Below the pieces are notes generated by a model. The model was not told the origin of the DNA. It did not search any database and saw only the letters and a list, made by a program, of their open reading frames with translations. The translations under genes were made by a program, and so were the position numbers. DNA of 64,000 nt, from assembly GCA_019115485.1 (NCBI GenBank), contig DXDM01000036.1, forward strand, positions 1-64,000, read 5' to 3'. The DNA is from Candidatus Barnesiella excrementavium. GTDB taxonomy: Bacteria; Bacteroidota; Bacteroidia; Bacteroidales; Barnesiellaceae. This document shows positions 1-8,740 of the stretch, piece after piece. The first letter of the stretch is position 1, and each line of letters opens with the position of its first letter.

Positions 1-1
1 A

Positions 2-1759
2 GACTATCTGGATAAAGCCCCGGAGTCGGAAATATCCGATTCCGATGTGTACAGCAAGTTCAACACGTTCCAGGGATTTATCGAGGATATTTATCAATGT
101 GTAGTTGATGTGGCCAATCGGGACATTCACGGAATGGGTAACTGGAATTGGGGTGACGATGTGGTAGGAGCCCAGGGAAAACGTATGGGCGACTTTGCCA
201 TCAACGGCGATTACATGACGTGGCGCGATACCGATGTGAGCCCGTTCTTTGCAGGGTCCAAGCAGACCGGGAATGGCGAGTCGGGTAACGGTCGTTCCAA
301 ACGTGGCTATTGGGATCATGGCTGGTTGGGAATACGCAAGGCCAACATGGCCCTGGCTAATCTGGACCAGTTGGTCGAACCTTATGGCTCGGCTTCGTTG
401 GAAGAGCAAAAGAATCTGATTGCCGGGCAGGCCTATTTTTTCAGAGGCTATTTCCATTTTGAAATTATGCGGGCATGGGGCGGTATTCCCTACATCGATC
501 AGATGTTGATGCCCGACATGGAGATGACCTTCCCCCGCCTCTCTTATGCCGAGACAGCCGAAAAGGCAGCTCTGGATTTTGAAATGGCCGCCAACCTGCT
601 TCCCGAAGACTGGGACGATATCGCCACGGGTCAAATTACGGCCGGCAAGAATGAGGGCCGATTGACCAAGGGTGCAGCATACGGATATTTGGGTAAAAAC
701 TGGTTGTATGCGGCCTCTCCCTTGATGAATGGCGTGTCGACGGGTAACTATGAGTATAATATAGAATACTGCAAGCGGGCGGCTCAGGCCTTCATGGAGG
801 TAATCAAACTGGCCGACAAAGGAGTGTACGGCCTGGTTCCTTTCTCGGAGTACAGCAATAATTTCTATAAAAACGACAATACGGCACCTTGGACTGTCGA
901 GACCATTTTCAAAAATCCCGTTTATGGTCACAGCCAATGGAACCACGGGTCAGAGATTCTGGTCTATTGCGGCGGTTGGAGTAATTATGCTTCGCCTACC
1001 GAGAACTATGTCGAGAATTTCGGTATGGCCAACGGACTCCCCATTTCGGTAAAAGGGTATGGCGATGTGGCCGATTCGGGTTATGACCCCTCGGACCCCT
1101 GGACCGGTCGGGATCCCCGCTTCTATTATAACATATTAATCGATGGCGATCAAATCGTAGAGTCTGATGCTGCTCCCCGAAAGACGGCTCAACTGTATGT
1201 AGGCGGTGAAGACCGTAGTGCCGGTAATAGTGTGACTGGATATGGCTATCGCAAGTTCCATCATTTGCGTCGCAATAATAAGGACGATGGCATGAAAAAC
1301 TCATTCTACATGCAGTGTCCTCAAATGCGGTTGGCCGATGTTTACTTGATGTATGCCGAGGCTGTAAACGAAGCCTATGGCCCCAATGTGGCTCCCGTGG
1401 ATATACCTGATGGACTCACGGCTGCCGAGGCTGTCAATCGCGTTCGGGCAAGAGCCGGTGTACCCGATGTCGATTCCCGATTCTTGACAGATAAGACCCT
1501 GTTCAGAGAGATTATTCGTCAGGAGCGTGCAGTGGAGTTGGCCTTCGAGGGACATCGGTGGTATGACCTGCGCCGGTGGTATATTGCCCATGAGAAGGAG
1601 TACAAAGAGTTGTATGCCCTTGAATTTGATGCCGGTCATACTTATTTCAAGAAAGTTCTGTATCAAACCAAAACTTTTGAAATGAAGCACTATTGGTTGC
1701 CGTTCGAGAGTTCGCAAGTGAGTATATATCCGGGATTCTATCAAAATCCGGGTTGGTAA
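2..1759 (+). CDS. SusD/RagB-family outer-membrane lipoprotein (5' end outside window)
   Basis: Surface glycan-binding lipoprotein that caps a SusC transporter. The reading frame is open from base 2, so the signal peptide and lipobox lie before the window; the GTG at 47 is internal. The first residues (DYLDKAPESE, then FQGFIEDIYQCV) are the usual start of a mature SusD. The N-terminal TPR half includes the family pattern AYFFRGYFHFEIMRAWGGIPY, and the C-terminal RagB/SusD part has RQERAVELAFEGHRWYDLRRW and ends in FYQNPGW. 585 codons are visible. A SusC gene starts 26 bp downstream, but that SusC has its own SusD after it, so this gene probably closes an earlier SusC/SusD pair outside the window. 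The family call is secure; the glycan bound is unknown. Confidence 0.93.
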   Translation, partial: DYLDKAPESEISDSDVYSKFNTFQGFIEDIYQCVVDVANRDIHGMGNWNWGDDVVGAQGKRMGDFAINGDYMTWRDTDVSPFFAGSKQTGNGESGNGRSKRGYWDHGWLGIRKANMALANLDQLVEPYGSASLEEQKNLIAGQAYFFRGYFHFEIMRAWGGIPYIDQMLMPDMEMTFPRLSYAETAEKAALDFEMAANLLPEDWDDIATGQITAGKNEGRLTKGAAYGYLGKNWLYAASPLMNGVSTGNYEYNIEYCKRAAQAFMEVIKLADKGVYGLVPFSEYSNNFYKNDNTAPWTVETIFKNPVYGHSQWNHGSEILVYCGGWSNYASPTENYVENFGMANGLPISVKGYGDVADSGYDPSDPWTGRDPRFYYNILIDGDQIVESDAAPRKTAQLYVGGEDRSAGNSVTGYGYRKFHHLRRNNKDDGMKNSFYMQCPQMRLADVYLMYAEAVNEAYGPNVAPVDIPDGLTAAEAVNRVRARAGVPDVDSRFLTDKTLFREIIRQERAVELAFEGHRWYDLRRWYIAHEKEYKELYALEFDAGHTYFKKVLYQTKTFEMKHYWLPFESSQVSIYPGFYQNPGW

Positions 1760-1785
1760 TTCAGTTTATCCATTTAATATAACTA

Positions 1786-4770
1786 ATGATGAAATACACA
1801 TATAAAATATTACTTTTATTGGCTCTGTTTGGCGGAATGGGTGCCTCGTCCGTCATGTCGGCACAAAGCAAAGAGCAATCAAAAGTAACAATCACATCTG
1901 TGGTGAAAGACGAATCCGGTAAACCTATCGCAGGAGCCAAGGTATATGCTCAAGAAGGAGCGATTGTCACACGAACCGATGCCGGTGGTAAGTTCTCGAT
2001 ACGAGTGCCGCGGAGCTCCGATTTGTTTGTCGAGGCAAAAGGATATGAATCGAAACTGTTGAGCACGGTTGATGAAGAAGGAATTACTTTGGAACAAATG
2101 CCCTTTTTGATGACCGAGGACGATAACATAAACATTCCGTTCTCATCGGTGAAGAGAGGCGATGTCGTGAATGGCATTTCGGCAATCAATACCGACGAGG
2201 TGTTGAAGTATGACAACTTTGAAACGGTCACCGACCTTATCGAGGGGCGGGTTACCGGTTTGTTGGGGTCAACCAATATTCGTGGAATAGGCGATGCTTT
2301 GATTGTCGTTGACGGGATACCCCGCGATATTTCCATGTTGAGTATCGAGGAGATAGAACAGATTACGGTGCTCAAAGATGTCAACGCCTCTGTATTGTAT
2401 GGACCTCAGGCCCAAAATGGAGTCATCTATATTACAACCAAACGGGGAAAGGCTCATAAGCGGGAAATCAACGTCTTCTTCGAGGAGGGCTTCTCCACGC
2501 CCAAGTCATTGCCCCGGTACTTGGGTTCGGCCGAGTATATGACTCTCTACAACGAGGCTTTGAGTAACGATGGGCTTGATGCTAAATTTACTCCCGAAAC
2601 AATTGAAAATTACGCCAATGGGAATAACGTTTATCGGTATCCCGATGTAGACTACTATTCCAGCGAGTTCCTGAAAAATTTCAGAAACACGACACGTCTT
2701 GTGACCGAGTTCTCGGGAGGAAACAAGAATACTCGTTACTATACCAATTTGGGGTGGACCAACTGGGGCTCCCTGTTTTCACAAGGACAGTCTGAGTCGA
2801 CCAACCGGTTTAACGTGCGCGGTAATATTGATTTCAAGGTAACCGATTTCATCAGCAGCCATTTAGATGCCGTAGTCGTGTTTGATATCAATAAAGGGCC
2901 CCGTGGCGATTTCTGGAATAGTGCAGCCACGTTGCACCCCTACTATTATGCGCCGCTCATTCCGGTAAGTATGGTAAACGACCCTTCTATTTTGGAGACG
3001 GCAAAACTGGTAAAAGGCGAGTATATCTTGGGTGGAACCAACCAATATCAAGACAATGTGTATGGCAATATGTACTTGGCCGGGTACACGCAAAACATAC
3101 AGCGTACGGCTCAGTTTAACGGAGGACTTGATTTCGATTTTGACAGATGGGTGAAAGGGTTGAAGTTCAAGACCTATCTGAGTTTCGATTTTTACAATCA
3201 GTACAGCCAGAGCGTAGAGAATACCTATGCGGTGTACAATCCCGTTTGGAACGACCAGAATCAGATAGAATCAATTACCAAAATCAACGAAGATCTCTCA
3301 ACCGGAGTCCAGGAACTGGGGTCGGGTAGTTTTATCCGCCGCATGGGGGTTTATGGATTGTTTGACTACAATCGCACATTCAATGGCGTTCACAATGTAT
3401 CGGGGCTATTGTTAGGGTATTACAATACGTTGGACCAGAACGACCAGTTGTTGACCGATAAATATGCTCACTTGGGATTGCGGGCGGCCTATAATTACAA
3501 GCACCGTTACTATGTCGATTTCAGTGCGAGCTATTCCAATTCGGTGAAACTGCCCAAGCGGAACAGAGGCGGTCTTTCTCCTACGGCTGCCTTGGCCTGG
3601 GTGCCTTCCAACGAAGATTTCTGGACAGACAATTCTATACTCAACTATCTGAAATTGAAGGTGAGTGGGGGTATGCTGTTGACCGATGTGAATATAGACA
3701 GTCACCTGTATAATCAGTCATATTGGAGCAGTGGCAGTCTCAGCTGGGGCGACGGCAACTATTCGGGTAACATTACCTATGTCGGTCGTTCGGCCAACCC
3801 CAACCTGACCTACGAGAAGATGAAGAATATCAATGTGGGATTTGAATCCTATTGGTTTAACAAGAAGCTGGCGTTGGAAGCCAACTATTTCTATAACCGT
3901 TATTCCGACAAGGTGTTACGTAGATACAACTATTATCCTTCGTTTGTTTCGCTCTATTTCCCCGACGAAAATTATGAGGCAGATGACTATACCGGTGTGG
4001 AAATTGGCCTTACATGGCGTGAGCGGATAGGCGACTTCTCCATAGACGTGGGTGCGAATATGATGTATGCCAATTCGGAAGTCATCAAGAAAGACGAGCT
4101 TTGGGCCAACGATTATCAATACAGAAAGGGTAATTCGGTCGACGCTACGTATGGTTTGGTCTGTCAAGGATTTTTCCAGAACCAGGCCGATATAGACCAA
4201 AGTCCGGTTCAAAAATTTGGAGAGGTTAAGCCGGGCGACTTGAAATATGTCGATATGAATAATGACAACATCATTGACGAGAATGACTATGTGAAAATTG
4301 GCAATACGCAGGCCCGGTTCTCCTATGGAGTCAACGTGAATCTGCAATATAAAGATTTCAGTCTGTTTATTTTGGGCGAGGGCCGAACGGGGTATGACTA
4401 TTATCAGTCGGGCGATTACTTCTGGATTGACGGAAACGACAAATATTCCGAGGTTGTCAGAAACCGGTGGACCCCTGAAACAGCCTCTACGGCTACTTAT
4501 CCGCGATTGTCCTCAAAGGCCAATGAGAATAATTTCCAAAACTCAACCTTTTGGCTGCAAGACGGCACGTATTTCAATCTGAGTCGTGTTCAGCTCACCT
4601 ATTCGCTTCCTCAAAGCCTCTTGGGCAGTACTCCTGTGAAAGGTGCCAGCGTTTATTTGAGAGGCTCCGACCTGTTGATGATTTCAAAAAATGCGCGGCT
4701 GCGCCAGATGAATATCGGCAGTGAGCCCCAATACAGGAACTTTGTGATAGGTGCGCGTGTAATGTTCTAA
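1786..4770 (+). CDS. SusC/RagA-family TonB-dependent outer-membrane transporter
   Basis: Imports oligosaccharides across the outer membrane, powered by TonB. The 994-residue protein has a signal peptide (cleavage near MSA-QSK), a carboxypeptidase-D-regulatory-like beta-sandwich at about 35-110 (VKDESGKPIAGAKVYAQEG), and a plug domain at about 125-235. The plug carries the SusC signature: DLIEGRVTGLLG, then IRGIGDALIVVDGIP, then VLKDVNASVLYGPQAQNGVI. The rest is a long beta-barrel ending in the aromatic-rich strand RNFVIGARVMF. There is no N-terminal STN domain, so direct ECF-sigma signalling is not suggested. Its partner SusD starts 7-19 bp downstream. Length and domain order are normal for the family. 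Confidence 0.96.
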   Translation: MMKYTYKILLLLALFGGMGASSVMSAQSKEQSKVTITSVVKDESGKPIAGAKVYAQEGAIVTRTDAGGKFSIRVPRSSDLFVEAKGYESKLLSTVDEEGITLEQMPFLMTEDDNINIPFSSVKRGDVVNGISAINTDEVLKYDNFETVTDLIEGRVTGLLGSTNIRGIGDALIVVDGIPRDISMLSIEEIEQITVLKDVNASVLYGPQAQNGVIYITTKRGKAHKREINVFFEEGFSTPKSLPRYLGSAEYMTLYNEALSNDGLDAKFTPETIENYANGNNVYRYPDVDYYSSEFLKNFRNTTRLVTEFSGGNKNTRYYTNLGWTNWGSLFSQGQSESTNRFNVRGNIDFKVTDFISSHLDAVVVFDINKGPRGDFWNSAATLHPYYYAPLIPVSMVNDPSILETAKLVKGEYILGGTNQYQDNVYGNMYLAGYTQNIQRTAQFNGGLDFDFDRWVKGLKFKTYLSFDFYNQYSQSVENTYAVYNPVWNDQNQIESITKINEDLSTGVQELGSGSFIRRMGVYGLFDYNRTFNGVHNVSGLLLGYYNTLDQNDQLLTDKYAHLGLRAAYNYKHRYYVDFSASYSNSVKLPKRNRGGLSPTAALAWVPSNEDFWTDNSILNYLKLKVSGGMLLTDVNIDSHLYNQSYWSSGSLSWGDGNYSGNITYVGRSANPNLTYEKMKNINVGFESYWFNKKLALEANYFYNRYSDKVLRRYNYYPSFVSLYFPDENYEADDYTGVEIGLTWRERIGDFSIDVGANMMYANSEVIKKDELWANDYQYRKGNSVDATYGLVCQGFFQNQADIDQSPVQKFGEVKPGDLKYVDMNNDNIIDENDYVKIGNTQARFSYGVNVNLQYKDFSLFILGEGRTGYDYYQSGDYFWIDGNDKYSEVVRNRWTPETASTATYPRLSSKANENNFQNSTFWLQDGTYFNLSRVQLTYSLPQSLLGSTPVKGASVYLRGSDLLMISKNARLRQMNIGSEPQYRNFVIGARVMF

Positions 4771-4789
4771 TTTCTAAATGTATATGAGT

Positions 4790-6532
4790 ATGAAAGTCTT
4801 AAAATATATATTACCGATTTGTTTCTTGGGCGGGCTCATCTCTTCGTGCGACATGCTTGAACCCGATTTGGACAATACCTATGACCAGGACCGTGTGAAA
4901 AGCGATCCCGCTTTTGCCGAAGGATTGCTGTTGCAGGCTTACGAAGCGCTACCACAGGGATATACCTTCGACGAGGTGGCGACTGACGATGCGGTGACTA
5001 ACGATAAGAACAGCGATTATTTGAGTATGGCAACAGGCAGTTGGTCGGCCTTGTCCAACCCGATGGAGACGTGGAGCGATTCGTATAACATGATAGGCTA
5101 TTTGAACGACTTCCTTTCGGTCGTTGACCAAATCGAGTGGAGCTGGGAAAGCGAACGCCGTGACCAGCTGTTCCGTGATCGCTACAAAGGAGAGGCTCTT
5201 GCACTGAGAGCGTATTTCCATTTCCAAATCTTACAGGCTCATGGGGGGAAAGGTGCATCGGGTCAGATGCTGGGAATCCCCTATATAAAGACGCTTATCA
5301 ACGCCTCGAATTCCGAAGAGTGGATGCTGGAACGTCCGGCGTATAAGGAGACGGTTACCGATATTTTCAACGACTTGGATTCGGCAATCACTTTATTGCC
5401 CGAGGTGTATGATAATATATCGGGTGATGATGATTACAACCGGGTAAACGGGGAGGATCATGTGAATCGAATCAGTGGGTTGATTGCTCATGCCATCAAG
5501 GCTCGTGTGGCTTTACACGCCGCAAGTCCCGCTTTTAACGGCGGACGTTATGATATGGAGCTGGGGCAGATAGCTGCCGAAGAGTCGGCCTATTTGATTA
5601 ACTATATAGGCAAGGTTTCGGCCTTGACCAGTGCGCTCAAAGATCCCTACTTCTTTGATGCCAATAGCGACACGAAAAACAAGGATATCTTGTGGCGAAT
5701 GGACTATCAAAAGAATACATACGACCGGGAGTCGGACAACTATCCCCCTTCGCTGTTTGGAAACGGCCGGGTGAATCCTTCTCAAAATTTTGTGGATATA
5801 TTCCCCATGGAAAATGGTTATCCTATCGGTAGCGAATTTGCCGATGTATCGGGATATAATGAGGCCGATCCTTATTGGGGCCGGGATCCTCGATTGGCCA
5901 ATCTGGTATTGTATAATGGCGGGACAATAGGTTCGACTCAAATATTTACGAGTGATACCGAGGGTAATATTGACGGTTTGGATAAACAGACCAATTCTAC
6001 CCGCACGGGATACTATTTGAAGAAACTGATGCGTCCCGATGTGAATCTGTCGCCGGCGTCGATTACCGGTCAGACCCATGTGCGTCCCTTGATACGCTAT
6101 ACCGAGATGTTTCTTATCTATGCCGAGATTGCCAACGAATTGTGGGGTGCTGATGCCGACCCGCAAGGATATGGATTCACACCGCGCTCGATTATTGCCG
6201 GGATAAGGAAACGGGCCAAGATTCTGTCGGAAGGCACGGGTGATGCCTATCTGAATACCCTTGATACCGAAGGCTTGAAATCATTGATTCGTAACGAACG
6301 CCGCATAGAGCTCTCTTTCGAGGGATTCCGATTCTGGGATATGCGTCGTTGGGGTCTCCCGATGGACGAAACGATTCGGGGTATGAAGATTATTGACCGG
6401 GACGGGGTGCTTGAATATAGTGTAATCGAGAATGTAGAGAACCGGAATTATGCCTCCTACATGCAGTATGGTCCCATTCCGCAGGAGCAAATCTTGAAAT
6501 GTGGAGTGCTGGAACAGAACCAGGGGTGGTAA
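4790..6532 (+). CDS. SusD/RagB-family outer-membrane lipoprotein
   Basis: Glycan-binding lid of the SusC encoded just upstream. I place the start at 4790 because MKVLKYILPICFLGGLISSC then gives a standard lipoprotein signal with the lipid-attached Cys at residue 20; in-frame ATGs at 4778 and 4784 are possible but only add a short tail. The N-terminal TPR part includes ALALRAYFHFQILQAHGGKG, and the C-terminal RagB/SusD domain has RNERRIELSFEGFRFWDMRRWG and ends in EQNQGW. About 580 residues, normal for the family. It is clearly diverged from the partial SusD at the left edge, so the two bind different ligands or come from different pairs. Confidence 0.95.
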   Translation: MKVLKYILPICFLGGLISSCDMLEPDLDNTYDQDRVKSDPAFAEGLLLQAYEALPQGYTFDEVATDDAVTNDKNSDYLSMATGSWSALSNPMETWSDSYNMIGYLNDFLSVVDQIEWSWESERRDQLFRDRYKGEALALRAYFHFQILQAHGGKGASGQMLGIPYIKTLINASNSEEWMLERPAYKETVTDIFNDLDSAITLLPEVYDNISGDDDYNRVNGEDHVNRISGLIAHAIKARVALHAASPAFNGGRYDMELGQIAAEESAYLINYIGKVSALTSALKDPYFFDANSDTKNKDILWRMDYQKNTYDRESDNYPPSLFGNGRVNPSQNFVDIFPMENGYPIGSEFADVSGYNEADPYWGRDPRLANLVLYNGGTIGSTQIFTSDTEGNIDGLDKQTNSTRTGYYLKKLMRPDVNLSPASITGQTHVRPLIRYTEMFLIYAEIANELWGADADPQGYGFTPRSIIAGIRKRAKILSEGTGDAYLNTLDTEGLKSLIRNERRIELSFEGFRFWDMRRWGLPMDETIRGMKIIDRDGVLEYSVIENVENRNYASYMQYGPIPQEQILKCGVLEQNQGW

Positions 6533-6612
6533 AAGATTATTCCGAAGAGCTTCTGGATTACCTGTAATGATGTGAGTATTATGAATTTCATAAATAAAAA
6601 ACTTAGACTAAG

Positions 6613-7644
6613 ATGAAAACAACCGCTCAAAAACTATTGATAATTGCTTTGACCTTATTGATGGGAGCATCGTGTACCAATGAAGATTGGGAGTTTCCCG
6701 ATTTTGATTATACGACATCGTATTTCCCGTATCAATATCCCGTGCGGACTTTGATTCTGGGCGAATGTGATTATGACAACACCAATGACAAGAATGGCCG
6801 GTTTATCATTAGTGCGGCCATGGGTGGCGTATATGAAAACAAGGAAGATGTTTTTGTCAATTTTGAAATCGATGAGTCGTTGACCAACAATTTGCGCATT
6901 AAGGGCACGACGACCGACATAAAACCTTTGCCCCGTGAGTATTATACGTTGAGCAACAACAGTCAGATTGTTATTCCCAAGGGGAAGTATAATGGAGGTA
7001 TAACGGTACAACTGACCGACGCATTTTTTGAAGATTCGCTCTCTTACTCGACCAATTATGTAATTCCTTTGGTTATTGTGTCGGCATCGACCGACTCGGT
7101 GTTGCGAGGCAATCCCTCGGTGGACAATGCCGACAGACGCGACGAAACCCAGTGGGCTGTCGCACCCAAGGATTTCACCCTGTTTGGCGTGAAGTATATC
7201 AACCCCTATCATGGCAAATATCTGCTTCGGGGCAAATCGGTGACCAAAGATGCCACAGGTGCGGTGATAGGCGAGAATGTTTATCACCAGCCTTATGTCG
7301 AGCGGGATATTGTGACCTCTTTATCTACGTGCGGGCGGAATGAACTTCTCTATTCCGAATCGATACGGGTCGCCGATGGTGTGAGTCCGGGAGCGTTTGA
7401 GGCTTGTATAACGGTTGATGATGAGGGTAATTGCACCATGGTTAATACCGAGTCTTCGCTGTTCCAGGTCTCCGGTCGTGGCGAGTATGTGCCTCATGGC
7501 GATTCCTGGGGTGGAAAGACCCGCAATGTTTTCCATCTGGAATACGAGATTAAGGACAATGCGAATACCTATGTCGTAAACGATACGTTGGTATTCCGTG
7601 ACAATACGGTTGCCTTTGAGGAGTTTACACCTGAAATATACTAA
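6613..7644 (+). CDS. DUF1735-domain surface lipoprotein (probable glycan-binding protein)
   Basis: Lipoprotein signal with lipobox MGASC (Cys21). Residues of about 25-160 match the DUF1735 (BT_3987-like N-terminal) pattern: a beta-rich domain with VIPKGKYNGGITVQLTD and then TNYVIPLVIVSAS. The C-terminal half begins FTLFGVKYINPYHGKYLLRG, which looks like the DUF5627-type domain often joined to DUF1735. Proteins of this type sit after SusD in Bacteroidales glycan loci and act as extra surface glycan-binding proteins; no catalytic motif is visible. It lies 80 bp after susD, in the same direction. The stop TAA overlaps an ATG at 7644 that opens only a 5-codon frame before a stop (see the truncated glycoside hydrolase that follows). 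Confidence 0.85.
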   Translation: MKTTAQKLLIIALTLLMGASCTNEDWEFPDFDYTTSYFPYQYPVRTLILGECDYDNTNDKNGRFIISAAMGGVYENKEDVFVNFEIDESLTNNLRIKGTTTDIKPLPREYYTLSNNSQIVIPKGKYNGGITVQLTDAFFEDSLSYSTNYVIPLVIVSASTDSVLRGNPSVDNADRRDETQWAVAPKDFTLFGVKYINPYHGKYLLRGKSVTKDATGAVIGENVYHQPYVERDIVTSLSTCGRNELLYSESIRVADGVSPGAFEACITVDDEGNCTMVNTESSLFQVSGRGEYVPHGDSWGGKTRNVFHLEYEIKDNANTYVVNDTLVFRDNTVAFEEFTPEIY

Positions 7645-7676
7645 TGAGCAGCGTGGAATAGGTAATTCCCGAGTCC

Positions 7677-8723
7677 ATGGCGCTCGGGCAGTTTGGCCAA
7701 TCCTTGCCGGTTCTCTATTCGTTTGAACGATTGAAGTTCCTGGATAGTCGTCATGTGGATATTTGGCTTTCGGTTTGGGATATGGCCGACTGGAATGTCG
7801 CCAATCCTGTCCAAGAGACCAGCCGGCGCATAGCCAGTCTGCCCGAGATGGCCGAGTCGATTTGTACCTATTTGGTACGGGCACGAGACGAGTATGGTGT
7901 CGAGGTACAGTATGTATCGGTCAATGAGCCATCGGTTGCTGTGGAGACTGGATACGGAGGGTACAACATAGGACTCTCGGCCGAGGAGCAGGCTACCTTG
8001 ATTGACTGGTCGAGCCGTCTGTTTGCCCGTCATGGACTCAAAACGAAATGGATTGTAGCCATTCACAATGTAAATCCGTCGGAATTTAAGCAGGCCCAGA
8101 CGATATGGAAGGACTTGCGGTTGAAGGACAAGATTGCGGCTTTTGATTTTCACGCCTACGGGTTGAATCGAAAAGAGCAATATGACTTTGTGAAACAGTG
8201 GGGCGAGTGGGTTGCCACGACCGGGCTGCCGGCATATTGCGGCGAGCTGGATTATGACAATGCGTTCTGGAAGAGAGAGGCGAAGGATAAAAAGGAGTGG
8301 AAGTCTCACGGCATGATTACCGCGAAACTGTATGCGCTGATTTTCAACGAGGGACATGCTTCTGCGGCTTTCCCCTGGTATGCCAATGAGCCTTCGGCCG
8401 CTACGCCGTACCGGTATGTCGCATGGCACTATCACTCCCATCTGCTGCCCTCTTATCGGGTGGTCGCGTCGTCGGTCTCGGATTCTATCTTGTCGGTTGT
8501 TGCGGCAACAGACCGCAAGTCCTGGGTTGTGCTATTGCAGAATGACTCTCCAAGTCATCAAACCGTCTGCGTGAAGGGTCTGCCCGATGGCCTTGCCGAT
8601 GTAATCGCATCGTATGCAGAAAATTATGGAGTTCGTAAGCCTGCGGTAAGGGTGGATAACGGAGAGCTGCGGTTGCCGATGGAACCATATTCACTCTATT
8701 CGATTGGTAATCATTTGAAATAA
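7677..8723 (+). CDS. Clan GH-A glycoside hydrolase, N-terminally truncated (possible pseudogene)
   Basis: The 348 residues look like the second two thirds of a GH30-like (beta/alpha)8 enzyme. The acid/base motif is VSVNEPS (Glu84), the likely nucleophile lies in AYCGELD (Glu190), and a small beta-sandwich follows at about 265-348. What is missing is the signal peptide and the first two barrel strands, about 100-130 residues: the frame begins directly at the strand that reads VDIWLSVWDMADW. Upstream there is no room, because the previous gene ends at 7644 and an in-frame TAG sits at 7659. A deletion has apparently fused the 3' part of the gene to the end of the DUF1735 gene. The remaining frame is intact, so the loss may be recent. 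Without strands 1-2 and an export signal it is unlikely to be an active exported enzyme. Confidence 0.72.
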   Translation: MALGQFGQSLPVLYSFERLKFLDSRHVDIWLSVWDMADWNVANPVQETSRRIASLPEMAESICTYLVRARDEYGVEVQYVSVNEPSVAVETGYGGYNIGLSAEEQATLIDWSSRLFARHGLKTKWIVAIHNVNPSEFKQAQTIWKDLRLKDKIAAFDFHAYGLNRKEQYDFVKQWGEWVATTGLPAYCGELDYDNAFWKREAKDKKEWKSHGMITAKLYALIFNEGHASAAFPWYANEPSAATPYRYVAWHYHSHLLPSYRVVASSVSDSILSVVAATDRKSWVVLLQNDSPSHQTVCVKGLPDGLADVIASYAENYGVRKPAVRVDNGELRLPMEPYSLYSIGNHLK

Positions 8724-8740
8724 CAGTATAAGTAAAGAAG

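Noticed and set aside
6571-6595. Near-palindrome TTATGAATTTCATAA before the DUF1735 gene
   Set aside because: Short, AT-rich and imperfect; expected by chance in such spacers.
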